Below the pieces are notes generated by a model, which was given only the letters and a program-made list of their open reading frames with translations, had not been told where the DNA came from and searched no databases. Source: Thermodesulfobacterium hveragerdense DSM 12571 (GTDB lineage: Bacteria; Desulfobacterota; Thermodesulfobacteria; Thermodesulfobacteriales; Thermodesulfobacteriaceae). Taken from it: 41,500 nucleotides of DNA. How positions within the stretch are numbered: the first letter of the stretch is position 1; every line of letters begins with the position of its first letter. The stretch covers positions 12,919 through 54,418 of the forward strand of contig NZ_AUIT01000011.1 in NCBI RefSeq assembly GCF_000423845.1, in the 5' to 3' direction. A program made the position numbers and the translations under genes. This document shows, one piece after another, positions 7,802 through 14,797 of the stretch.

Positions 7802-8915
7802 CCTTCCCCTCCACCAACTTTAAAAAGCTGTCAAAAAGATAGACTGAATCATGAGGCCCCGGGGCGTTTTCAGGATGGTATTGGACTGACATTGCCCTAA
7901 GGTCTGGCACAAAAATTCCTTCAAGGGTATCATCATTAAGATTTACATGGGTAATCACCGTATCCTTAGGAAGCTCTTCTTTTCTAACGCAAAAACCGTG
8001 GTTTTGAGAGGTAATTTCTACCTTTTTGTTTATAAGGTTTAAAACAGGATGGTTTATGCCTCTATGTCCAAACTTTAGTTTATAAGTAGTAGCTCCTAAG
8101 GCTTGCCCTAAGATCTGATGACCTAAACATATACCGAAAAAGGGTTTTTTACCTAAAAGTTGTTTTACCGTTTTTACGATGTGTTGTAAAGGTGCAGGAT
8201 CTCCTGGACCGTTAGAAAGAAAAATTCCGTCAGGGTTATGGGCAAGGATCTCTTCAGCTGAAGTATAGCAAGGAAATACCAAGCACTCAGCATCTCTTTC
8301 TACAAACAACTTTAACTGATTAAACTTTAAACCACAATCTAACACCGCTATTTTATATTTAGCTTCACCCTTAAAAGAGGCTAACCTTTCCTTCCCCTGT
8401 TTTCCGTAATAATAAGGCTCTTTACAGGTAACATATTGAACTAAGTCTCTACCTACATAATCAGGACTTTCTTTTATCTTTTCTAAAAATTTTTTAGGAT
8501 CCAAAGTCTCAGTGGTTATCCCTCCCTTCATAGAACCGTAAAGTCTAAGGTGCCTGGTTAAAGCCCTGGTATCTATACCCTCTACACCTAAAACGTTATT
8601 TTCAGTCAACCACTCTCCTAAGGACTTTTTAGCTCTCCAGTTGCTGTAAAAAGGTTGATACTCTCTTATGATAAATCCTGCTACCTGAACTCTTTCGCTT
8701 TCCATATCTTCAGAATTGATCCCATAGTTTCCGATAAGAGGATAAGTCATGGTCACTATCTGACCATAATAAGAGGGGTCGGTGAGTATTTCTTGATAAC
8801 CGGTCATCCCTGTGTTAAACACTATCTCACCATAGGTTTCTCCGGTTATGGTAAAAGACTTACCCCAAAAATAGGTACCATCTTCAAGCATTACCAAGGC
8901 CTTGTGTCTGTCCAT
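7782..8915 (-). CDS. carA: carbamoyl-phosphate synthase small (glutaminase) subunit
   Basis: CarA hydrolyses glutamine and passes ammonia to the large subunit CarB to make carbamoyl phosphate for pyrimidine and arginine synthesis. The class I glutamine amidotransferase triad is intact: Cys263 in GICLGHQ, and His347 and Glu349 in QYHPE. The N-terminal CPSase domain shows FNTGMTGYQEILTDPSYYGQ (residues 33-52). The length of 377 residues is typical. carB is not in this window, so the two subunits are encoded apart. The gene starts 17 bases after prfB and its 3' end overlaps ribF. Confidence 0.95.
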   Translation of the reverse strand: MDRHKALVMLEDGTYFWGKSFTITGETYGEIVFNTGMTGYQEILTDPSYYGQIVTMTYPLIGNYGINSEDMESERVQVAGFIIREYQPFYSNWRAKKSLGEWLTENNVLGVEGIDTRALTRHLRLYGSMKGGITTETLDPKKFLEKIKESPDYVGRDLVQYVTCKEPYYYGKQGKERLASFKGEAKYKIAVLDCGLKFNQLKLFVERDAECLVFPCYTSAEEILAHNPDGIFLSNGPGDPAPLQHIVKTVKQLLGKKPFFGICLGHQILGQALGATTYKLKFGHRGINHPVLNLINKKVEITSQNHGFCVRKEELPKDTVITHVNLNDDTLEGIFVPDLRAMSVQYHPENAPGPHDSVYLFDSFLKLVEGKVENIYP

Positions 8916-8932
8916 AGGGCACCTCTTATTTT

Positions 8933-10076
8933 TTAATTTTTATGGTTAAGCCTTTGTTTTGCTTCCCACAATAAATAATCTCGGATAAAGTCGTCTATCT
9001 CTCCGTCTAAAACATCTTCCACCTTAAAAACCTCTAACTGGGTACGATGGTCTTTAATCACCCTGTAAGGATGTAAGATATAACTTCTTATTTGATTGCC
9101 CCAACCTATCTCTTTTTTTTCTCCGATCAGGCTTTCTTTTTTCTGTTCAAGTTTTTGTTTTTCTAATTGATATAGTCTTGATTTTAATATTTTCAAAGCT
9201 ATGGCCTTGTTAAGATGTTGGCTTCTCTCGTTTTGGCAAGTAACCACTATCCCTGTAGGAATGTGGGTAATTCTAACCGCACTTTCTGTTTTGTTTACAT
9301 GCTGACCTCCATGACCTCCTGCCCTCATGGTTTCAATCCTTAAGTCTTCGGGCCTTATTTCTACTTCTATGTTTTCCTCTATTTCAGGAATTACCGTTAC
9401 CGAAGCAAAAGAGGTATGTCTCCTTGCGTTGGCGTCAAAAGGCGAAATCCTAACCAACCTATGAACACCCTTTTCTCCTTTAAGATGGCCATAAGCCCAA
9501 GGGCCTTCAACCAAAACCACCGCACTTTTTATCCCTGCCTCTTCTCCAGGAAGACTGTCTACCAATTTTACAGAAAATCCTTTTTTTTCAGCCCACTTCA
9601 CATACATCTTTAGCAACATATAAGCCCAGTCCTGAGCGTCTGTCCCCCCTGTACCAGCATGGATGCTTAAAATGGCAGAAGAATAGTCATACTCATCAGA
9701 AAGAAGAAGCTTACTTTCTTCTTTTTTTAGTTTTTTTTCAAACTGTTCTATCTCTTCAAAAAGAATTTCTAAATAATCTGGACTTTTTTCCTCTTTATAA
9801 AGTTCATACCACTCAGAAAGATTTCGAAAATCTTTTTCTAAATCTTCAAAGAGGTTTAACCTTTCTATCAGGTTTACACGCTCTTTAAGAAGGTTCTTAA
9901 TAGAAGGTGATTCCCAATCGATGTCGTTTTTTTGAAAAACTTCTTCTATCTGAGAAAGGCGTTTTTTGATGGAATCGGGGTCAAAGACACCCCCTTAAAT
10001 CTTGAAGCTGTTCAGCAAAATAATTTAACATCTTTTCTAAGTCTATGTTTTTATAAACCTGAGTTGCTGTTTTCAT
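8933..10076 (-). CDS. prfB: peptide chain release factor 2, expressed through a +1 programmed frameshift
   Basis: RF2 ends translation at UGA and UAA. The gene starts at the ATG at 10074-10076 and reads 31 codons to an in-frame TGA at 9981-9983. The sequence before that stop, TTAAGGGGGTGTCTTTGAC, reproduces the known prfB recoding site: an internal Shine-Dalgarno AGGGGG, then CTT TGA C. A +1 slip at CTT resumes at GAC (9982-9980) and continues to 8933, giving about 380 residues. The GGQ peptidyl-hydrolysis motif is in RAGGHGGQHVNKT, and the RF2 tripeptide region reads SPFDANARRHTSF. The shift lets RF2 regulate its own level. The gene sits between a HEAT-like protein gene and carA. Confidence 0.95.
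9970..9999 (-). promoter_or_regulatory. prfB: prfB +1 frameshift signal
   Basis: On the minus strand the internal Shine-Dalgarno AGGGGG lies just upstream of CTT TGA C, with the TGA at 9981-9983. This spacing is the same as in the well-studied Escherichia coli prfB site. Low RF2 makes the ribosome pause at UGA and slip +1 into the main frame. Confidence 0.9.
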
Positions 10077-10108
10077 AGCGAGATAAATATAAAACAATTT
10101 TTTAAAAA

Positions 10109-10834
10109 TTAAAGCCTAAAAACCAAACTTTCTGAACCTTTATATCTAATATCTTGGCCATCAAACATAAGGAGCTGAAATCCTTCTTTTTTTAACTCTT
10201 CTAACCGTTGTTTTACAGGAGCTGGGTCTAAGTTAAAGATAGACAAATCAGGAGAAAGCTGAGAAAGGGACCATAAACTTAAGAAGCTTACTATCTTATC
10301 TGTAGAAAAGATATGATCATACACATAAACATGTGCCTTTCTTTCGATAAGGTCCTCCGTCTTAGCTTGAGCTAATCTCCCTATTCCCCAGATTACCCCT
10401 CTCTGAGCCGGTGGAAACTCTAAGTAATTATCTGCCTTATATTTTCTTTCATCCTTCGGGTCCCAGATGTAGGAAACATAAATCGAAAGATATTCTTTCC
10501 TCAAAACCTCTGAGTAAAACATCGCCTCAGCAAATCCTTCAGGAACCCCCCAAGCCATGCTTCCTGACTCCTCGTTTAACATCCACATAAGCCTTCTGAT
10601 TACTACCCTTGCCTTCTCTATATCTTGATCTGCTATTTTCTTTACGACCACACCAAAACAGGCTATAGCCTTCCATCTTACCCTTTCATCTTTATGCAAA
10701 AAAGCCCCTATTAAAAAGCTTACCACCTTAGAAGGAGGGAATAAGTTTATGGTTTCTAATGCTTTAAAAAGAGGGGCCTCCTCCAAAGTTTGGAGGACCC
10801 CCTTTTTAAGTGAACTCTGATAAAATTTATTCAA
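10109..10834 (-). CDS. HEAT-like repeat protein, DVU0298-type family of sulfate reducers
   Basis: This 241-residue soluble, all-helical protein has HEAT-like pairs, for example VVSFLIGAFLHKDERVRWKA (residues 37-56) and AQRGVIWGIGRLAQ (near 143-156). Residues SMAWGVPEGFAEAMFYSE form a conserved-looking block. The overall pattern resembles proteins called DVU0298 family in Desulfovibrio-type anaerobes; this family name is from memory and was not checked. No catalytic motif is seen. It begins 13 bases after roo and ends 32 bases before prfB, so it probably travels with the oxygen-defence genes, perhaps as a scaffold or regulator. Confidence 0.6.
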   Translation of the reverse strand: MNKFYQSSLKKGVLQTLEEAPLFKALETINLFPPSKVVSFLIGAFLHKDERVRWKAIACFGVVVKKIADQDIEKARVVIRRLMWMLNEESGSMAWGVPEGFAEAMFYSEVLRKEYLSIYVSYIWDPKDERKYKADNYLEFPPAQRGVIWGIGRLAQAKTEDLIERKAHVYVYDHIFSTDKIVSFLSLWSLSQLSPDLSIFNLDPAPVKQRLEELKKEGFQLLMFDGQDIRYKGSESLVFRL

Positions 10835-10847
10835 AACTAACCTCTTT

Positions 10848-12038
10848 TTATACCTCTTTTATCTTTTGACCTAAAAGCCTTCCCAAATCTTCGCAGCTTT
10901 TAAGTACTTCCTGATTAGGAGCATATCTACATTTTATCCCTTCATGAATAACCTCAGCCTGTATCTCTTTTAAATATTCGTTTAGCTGAGCAACTGCCTC
11001 CCCACTCCATCCATAGGAACCAAAGGCAAACCCTAACTTTTTCCTCGGCCTAAGTCCTTTCATGTAGGTCAAAAAAGAAGCCATAGTAGGAAGCAGGTTG
11101 TTGTTCAAAGTGGAAGAACCTAAAACTACACCTTTAGCAAGCATAACCTCAGTCATTAAATCTGTTATGTCAGAGACAGAAAGTTTAAACACCCTTGCCT
11201 CTAAACCTTCTTTAACAACTCCTTCAGCAATAGCATAAGCCATCTTCTCGGTGCTCTTCCACATGGTATCATAAATTATCACCACCCGATTATCTGCCTT
11301 ATAAGAACTCCATTTATCATAAAGTTCAATAATCTCATTTATCTTGCTTCTCCAAACCACCCCATGGTCAGGACAAATGGTTTCTATTTCAAGACCTGAG
11401 TCTTTTATGGTTTTTAACAACTTTTGGACCTGAGGAGAAAAAGGTAAAACGATGTTAGCATAATATTTAGCAGCCTCTTGGATTAAGACACAAGGGTCTA
11501 CCTCGTCATCAAACCTTACACTGGTTGCATAATGCTGGCCAAAGGCATCCTGAGAAATAAGAAGCTTTTCTTCAAGAATATAACTAACCATACTATCAGG
11601 CCAGTGTATCATCGGGGTTTCTATAAACCTAATGGTCCTTTTACCAATCTTTACTTCATATCCTGTTTTTACCTCTTCAAAAAGGAAGTCAGTGTTATGT
11701 AGATAGGCAGAAAGCCCTAATTTACCGTTTTTGGTAATAAAAATCTTTTCAGGTTTTATTTTTTGAACAATATAGCTAAAACCTCCAGCATGGTCGGGTT
11801 CAATATGGTTTACCACTAAATAATCAATTTTTTCAGGATTGATTATCTTAGAAATACGCTCAAGCATCTCATCTTCAAACCCGTGTTTTACGGTATCAAA
11901 CAGCGTAACCTTTTCATCGATCACAAGATAGCTATTGTAGGTAGTACCCTTAATGGTTGTGTAACCATGAAAATTTCTTACATGCCAGTCTACTGTTCCT
12001 ACCCAATAAATCCCTTCTTTGATCTTTACCGGCTCCAT
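10848..12038 (-). CDS. roo: rubredoxin:oxygen oxidoreductase, A-type flavo-diiron protein
   Basis: This 396-residue flavo-diiron protein reduces oxygen (or NO) to water (or N2O) using electrons from rubredoxin. The N-terminal metallo-beta-lactamase-fold domain holds all expected diiron ligands: His78, Glu80, Asp82 and His83 in NHIEPDHAGG, His145 in MIHWPD, Asp164 in SQDAFG and His225 in CPDHG. From about residue 250 a flavodoxin-like FMN domain follows, with the phosphate loop DTMWKSTEKMA and GSSTLNN. There is no extra rubredoxin domain, so this is class A. It follows the DsrE-like gene after 38 bases, in the same direction as three rubredoxin genes that can supply its electron donor. Confidence 0.93.
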   Translation of the reverse strand: MEPVKIKEGIYWVGTVDWHVRNFHGYTTIKGTTYNSYLVIDEKVTLFDTVKHGFEDEMLERISKIINPEKIDYLVVNHIEPDHAGGFSYIVQKIKPEKIFITKNGKLGLSAYLHNTDFLFEEVKTGYEVKIGKRTIRFIETPMIHWPDSMVSYILEEKLLISQDAFGQHYATSVRFDDEVDPCVLIQEAAKYYANIVLPFSPQVQKLLKTIKDSGLEIETICPDHGVVWRSKINEIIELYDKWSSYKADNRVVIIYDTMWKSTEKMAYAIAEGVVKEGLEARVFKLSVSDITDLMTEVMLAKGVVLGSSTLNNNLLPTMASFLTYMKGLRPRKKLGFAFGSYGWSGEAVAQLNEYLKEIQAEVIHEGIKCRYAPNQEVLKSCEDLGRLLGQKIKEV

Positions 12039-12076
12039 AAACCCCTCCTGTAATCGTTTACGTTTAAAATTTAACC

Positions 12077-12439
12077 TTAAAGTGTAATGATAGTATAACC
12101 TTTTTTTATAAAGTTTGCCATACCAGCATGCCCATACATATCTTCCAAAATCTCAAGACCTTTTTCTTTAGCTATCTCTAACGTTCCCATCTTTTGTGCA
12201 CAAGCCTTACAAACACCTGCGATAAGATTTTTTTCTAAACATTTTTGAAAAAGATTGTATAACATACTCTTTTCTGAAAAAAGTTCAGGAATTAACTTGG
12301 TAGAAGCACCCTCTAAAACTACCTTTACTTCAATGCCTTTTTCTGCTATATCCAAAGCATTTAACAAAACATGGATAAAACACATAGGCTCTTCTTTAAA
12401 AGCAAAAAAAGATATTTTATTCACAACATCACCTCTCAA
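12077..12439 (-). CDS. DsrE-like small protein with paired cysteines
   Basis: This 120-residue protein has the compact alpha/beta pattern of DsrE/DsrF/YchN-type proteins: an N-terminal strand with an FAFKEEPMCFIHVLLNALDI helix, VKVVLEGAS, and a loop carrying GVCKACAQKMG (Cys-x-x-Cys near residues 75-80), ending with KKGYTIITL. DsrE relatives move persulfide sulfur between proteins. The CxxC loop is at the usual reactive-cysteine position. The start at 12439 has no strong ribosome binding site, and the next ATG (MCFIHVLL, about residue 19) or the GTG at residue 5 are less likely starts. Its position between rubredoxin and roo suggests a sulfur or redox relay role. Confidence 0.7.
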   Translation of the reverse strand: MRGDVVNKISFFAFKEEPMCFIHVLLNALDIAEKGIEVKVVLEGASTKLIPELFSEKSMLYNLFQKCLEKNLIAGVCKACAQKMGTLEIAKEKGLEILEDMYGHAGMANFIKKGYTIITL

Positions 12440-12451
12440 CTTTTAAAGGTA

Positions 12452-12478
12452 AAGAAGGGAGGAAGATCCTCCCTTCTT
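12452..12478 (-). terminator. strong hairpin between rubredoxin and the DsrE-like gene
   Basis: A 12-base perfect stem, AAGAAGGGAGGA (12452-12463) with TCCTCCCTTCTT (12467-12478), has a three-base loop. On the minus strand only a short T run follows, so it is probably a partial terminator or mRNA-stabilising hairpin. It would keep the small rubredoxin messages more abundant than the distal roo message. Confidence 0.6.
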
Positions 12479-12486
12479 TTAATCAA

Positions 12487-12648
12487 TTAATCTTCTGGCA
12501 CGAAATCACTCTTAGCTGCTCCACAAATCGGACAGGTCCAATCTTCAGGAAGACTCTCAAAAGGAGTGCCTGCAGGGATACCGTTGTCAGGATCCCCGTT
12601 GGCCGGGTCATAAACATAACCACAAACACTACACTTGTACTTTTTCAT
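12487..12648 (-). CDS. rubredoxin
   Basis: This 53-residue protein is a standard rubredoxin, a one-iron electron carrier. The iron site is CSVCG near residues 6-10 and CPICG at residues 39-43, with the usual aromatic core (Tyr4, Tyr11, Tyr13, Trp37) and the [13 protein letters not shown] segment between them. The start ATG at 12646-12648 has AGGAGG upstream. It is the last of three rubredoxin genes in a row and is followed by a strong hairpin before the DsrE-like gene. In Desulfovibrio such proteins feed electrons to the flavo-diiron oxidase and to desulfoferrodoxin. Confidence 0.95.
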   Translation of the reverse strand: MKKYKCSVCGYVYDPANGDPDNGIPAGTPFESLPEDWTCPICGAAKSDFVPED

Positions 12649-12697
12649 AAATAACCTCCTATTTTAATTTTTATTTTTATTGTTTAGGTAAAAAAAC

Positions 12698-12891
12698 TTA
12701 AAAACCTCTTTCCTCTTCCTTAAACGTAGTCTTGTTAGCCCCACAATGAGGGCAAGTCCAGCTTTCAGGTAGGTCCTCAAAACAAGTCCCTGGAGGAGAA
12801 ACAAACCTCGAAGGATCCCCTTTCTCTGGGTCATAAAGGTAACCACAACATTTACACCTATATTTTTTTCCTTTTTTTGGTTCTTTTCCAT
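12698..12891 (-). CDS. rubredoxin-like protein split between two frames at an A-rich slippery site
   Basis: From the ATG at 12891 (AGGAG upstream) frame zero reads [10 protein letters not shown] and then leaves the rubredoxin frame. The -1 frame encodes a complete rubredoxin, with [16 protein letters not shown] and later [11 protein letters not shown], ending at a TAA at 12698-12700. The rubredoxin frame has no start codon of its own. The two frames meet at two runs of seven A. In the first, zero-frame CAA AAA AAG contains A AAA AAG (12877-12871), the classic -1 slippery heptamer. A -1 shift there gives a 64-residue protein beginning [13 protein letters not shown]. Programmed shifting, transcript slippage, a real frameshift mutation or a homopolymer sequencing error would all look like this. 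Confidence 0.65.
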
Positions 12892-12918
12892 AAAACTTAC
12901 TCCTGTTTATTTTACTAA

Positions 12919-13095
12919 TTAATCGGGTAAAGGTAGAAACATATTTTTAGGAGCTCCACATCTTGGGCACTTCCAGTTGTCTGGAAGTTTCTCAAAAGGT
13001 GTCCCTGGAGGTATATTTCCTTTTGCATCTCCTTGCTCGGGGTCATAAATATAACCACATCTGCTACATTTATACTTTTTAGGTTTTTCAGTCAT
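12919..13095 (-). CDS. rubredoxin
   Basis: This is a 58-residue rubredoxin. The iron-binding cysteine pairs are CSRCG (residues 10-14) and CPRCG (43-47), with YIYDPEQGD and [13 protein letters not shown] between them. The start was placed at the ATG at 13093-13095 because AGAGGTGAAGTT precedes it. A longer reading to 13155 would overlap desulfoferrodoxin and add a tail unlike the family. It has a slightly longer, basic N-terminus than the 53-residue copy. It starts 23 bases after the desulfoferrodoxin stop, so the two are surely co-transcribed, the classic pairing in which rubredoxin reduces the superoxide reductase. Confidence 0.93.
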   Translation of the reverse strand: MTEKPKKYKCSRCGYIYDPEQGDAKGNIPPGTPFEKLPDNWKCPRCGAPKNMFLPLPD

Positions 13096-13118
13096 AACTT
13101 CACCTCTATCTTTAAAAT

Positions 13119-13499
13119 TTATGCGCTTTGCCAATATCCATGAAGGTTGCACCACTCCTTAGCCACTACCTTTGCTGCTTTTACCTCAAAAATCGCCTCA
13201 GGAACCTCCCCAGGCTTCAAAAACTTAATGTAAACCTTATCTTCATCAGCATGCAACTCAATCCACTCTATGTAATGTTCTTCTGTCATGGGATGAGGCA
13301 CACTTCCTACCTTTACCTTATAGACATCCCCTTCTTTTTCTATCACAGGAACATGTTTCTCAAGGGCTGCATCCACTGTATTAGGGTTTTGTAACTCCAT
13401 CGGTTTCCCACAACACACTAACTGTCCCTTTCCCTCATGCATCACCAACACAATGTTTCCACAGACCTGACATTTATAAAGTCCTAGTTTTACCGCCAT
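13119..13499 (-). CDS. dfx: desulfoferrodoxin (2Fe superoxide reductase)
   Basis: Desulfoferrodoxin reduces superoxide to hydrogen peroxide without making oxygen, protecting anaerobes. The N-terminal desulforedoxin-like iron centre uses Cys10, Cys13, Cys29 and Cys30. The catalytic iron centre has Glu47-Lys48-His49, His69 (PHPM), His75, and the CNLHGYW motif with Cys117 and His120. The length of 126 residues matches the family exactly when translation starts at the ATG at 13497-13499, which has an AAGGAGGGGGG ribosome binding site. The longer frame to 13544 is not supported. It is the first gene of the oxygen-defence run and has its own promoter. Confidence 0.96.
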   Translation of the reverse strand: MAVKLGLYKCQVCGNIVLVMHEGKGQLVCCGKPMELQNPNTVDAALEKHVPVIEKEGDVYKVKVGSVPHPMTEEHYIEWIELHADEDKVYIKFLKPGEVPEAIFEVKAAKVVAKEWCNLHGYWQSA

Positions 13500-13532
13500 A
13501 CCCCCCTCCTTTTTTATAAAAGTTTTTAATTT

Positions 13533-13561
13533 AAAATAATTCATTTTTAAATAAAAGTCAA
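13533..13561 (-). promoter_or_regulatory. sigma70-like promoter of the dfx operon
   Basis: On the minus strand TTGACT (13561-13556), a 17-base spacer and TATTTT (13538-13533) lie about 34 bases before the dfx ATG. It is the only good promoter match at the head of the run, so it may serve dfx through at least the rubredoxins. Confidence 0.6.
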
Positions 13562-13618
13562 TCCCTCAGATAAATTTTTGTAAGTTTAAATGTCACAAAA
13601 TTATATTAATCTTCCCGG

Positions 13619-14051
13619 TAGTGTTTCATTAATTGTGTCTAAATTTTTGGGGTAAGGGGCTCCCCTCCTGGTAAAAATGCTAAAGTTAAACCCAAAATTA
13701 AGAAGGAGGAGAAGCCTATGAAAGACTTAAAAGACATGTACAATTTCATTGAAAGTGCAGTTAAAAGAGTAGTAAAGGAAACCATAGAAGCTCTGGCTTT
13801 AGAAAAACGAAGAATATACCTTGATGAACATCCGGAAACTAAAGGAAATGGTTTTTTATACCAGAAGTCTTTTGCCTTAGTTTGATGATTTGGATAATCT
13901 TAAAGTCCACAGAGTCAGAGAAGGGGATTTTAAACCGAAAATCCTTCCAGAAAAAAGAAAAGTATCTATTGATCTTGGAGAAGTAATTTTTGGATTATTT
14001 GCTTCTGGGTCAAGTGTTAGGGATGTCACCAAATTTGCCGATATAAAATAA
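13619..14051 (+). mobile_element. truncated IS256-family element, left end only
   Basis: The inverted-repeat end at 13619-13640 (tagtgtttcattaattgtgtct) and the following 100 bases match the right end of the element at 265-1007, in opposite orientation within the window. The transposase start and about a third of the gene follow, and then homology stops. No matching right end was found before the truncated TonB-receptor gene. It sits just upstream of the dfx promoter. Confidence 0.75.
13718..14051 (+). pseudogene. IS256-family transposase, N-terminal fragment with frameshift
   Basis: The ATG at 13718 has GGAGGAGAAGCCT upstream. The first frame gives MKDLKDMYNFIESAVKRVVK and ends soon after a run of six T (13852-13857). 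From there the original protein continues in another frame as YTRSLLP, an in-frame TAG (13878-13880), FDDLDNLKVHRVREGDFKPK, and then LGEVIFGLFASGSSVRDVTK, ending at TAA 14049-14051. This is the conserved N-terminal DNA-binding part of mutator transposases. One frameshift, one nonsense codon and the loss of the whole catalytic domain make it inactive. Confidence 0.8.
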
Positions 14052-14108
14052 AATTAAAATTCCTCCTCTAATTTTTAGACTTAAAAAAACATATTCCTTA
14101 GTTACTTT

Positions 14109-14210
14109 CTATAGTTCTTGCTCAAATTTTACATAAAATCTATTCCATTTTCTACCTGTAACTACTTCTCTCAATCTTTTTTCCACTGATTCTAAATACA
14201 TTTCTCCCAT
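14109..14210 (-). other. 33-codon in-frame tail after the truncated TonB-receptor stop
   Basis: In the same frame as the truncated receptor, after its TAA, an open stretch continues to a TAG at 14109-14111 and contains an ATG at 14210. It encodes MGEMYLESVEKRLREVVTGR and then a short aromatic/basic end. It does not resemble a TonB receptor barrel. It is probably a scrap of another gene joined by deletion, or a chance frame. Confidence 0.25.
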
Positions 14211-14219
14211 ATCTTCCTC

Positions 14220-14534
14220 TTAACCATATCCTGGTATCCCTCTTAAAGAATTTGCATCTGTAGGGATATCTAAGACAAGTCTTGTTCTATGAACATAGAC
14301 ACCTGGAAGTTTATTTATTACATCATCTAAGGTTTTAATATTTCTTTTTTCCATATTTTGTTTTTTAATTACATTTACACTTGCAGAAGCAATTTCAACC
14401 TCTTTCTCAGTTCTCGTTGCAGTTACCACAATCTCCTCAAGCTTTGTCTCTTTTTCTTCAGCAAAAGAAGGAATAAAAGCTGTTAAAATCCACATCAAAA
14501 CAAATAAAAACTTAACACAAAATCGAAAAAACAT
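14220..14534 (-). pseudogene. TonB-dependent receptor truncated after the start of the plug domain
   Basis: The 104-residue product has a signal peptide (FLFVLMWILTAFIPSFAEE), a TonB-box-like segment LEEIVVTATRTEKE (about residues 31-44), and the first part of the plug, with TLDDVINKLPGVYV and LRGIPGYG, where full receptors continue into a 600-residue beta-barrel. Here a TAA follows GYG and the downstream DNA is unrelated to a barrel. The start codon, a good ribosome binding site (TTAGGAGG) and the signal peptide are intact, so a short secreted plug fragment could still be made, though loss of function is the simpler reading. Full receptors import siderophores, cobalamin or metals. Confidence 0.8.
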
Positions 14535-14797
14535 GTCTATACCTCCTAAAACTTTTATTTTGTAGCTACTTTTTAAAATACTTTTGAATTTTTTATAAAA
14601 TATTTTATGTGTCTTTTAAAAATTTTTATAAAAATTTTTATTTTTAAAATTTATATAATATAAAATATTATCTTGTCAAGTTTAATAAGATTAAAAGAAC
14701 TATAATTTTATGTTTGTTTTAAAAGATTTTTGTTCTGTTTATTATCTAAGTTTTCATATTATTTTTAAAAACAATGTATAGATTGCGGAGGTTGAAT
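14535..14797. other. very AT-rich divergent intergenic region
   Basis: These 263 bases lie between the truncated receptor and the alcohol dehydrogenase and contain no ORF worth naming. The stretch around 14580-14680 is almost pure A/T with runs such as tttataaaaatttttatttt, a likely bent or easily melted promoter region. No clear operator was recognised. Confidence 0.5.

Noticed and set aside
8933..9619. prfB as a 228-residue protein starting at 9619
   Set aside because: The coding frame continues upstream to the recoding site and the real start at 10076.
7802..10108. FMN riboswitch ahead of ribF, or pyrimidine-type attenuator ahead of carA
   Set aside because: The gaps are too short (overlap and 17 bases) and no conserved riboswitch core was seen.
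12664..12697. Zero-frame 75-codon reading through the split rubredoxin
   Set aside because: The sequence after about codon 10 is the rubredoxin gene read out of frame; only the first codons are meaningful.
13096..13155. Longer start for the 58-residue rubredoxin
   Set aside because: It would overlap the desulfoferrodoxin gene; the internal ATG has a good ribosome binding site and fits the family.
13500..13544. Longer desulfoferrodoxin start
   Set aside because: The extra 15 residues are unlike the family, and the Shine-Dalgarno sequence lies inside them.
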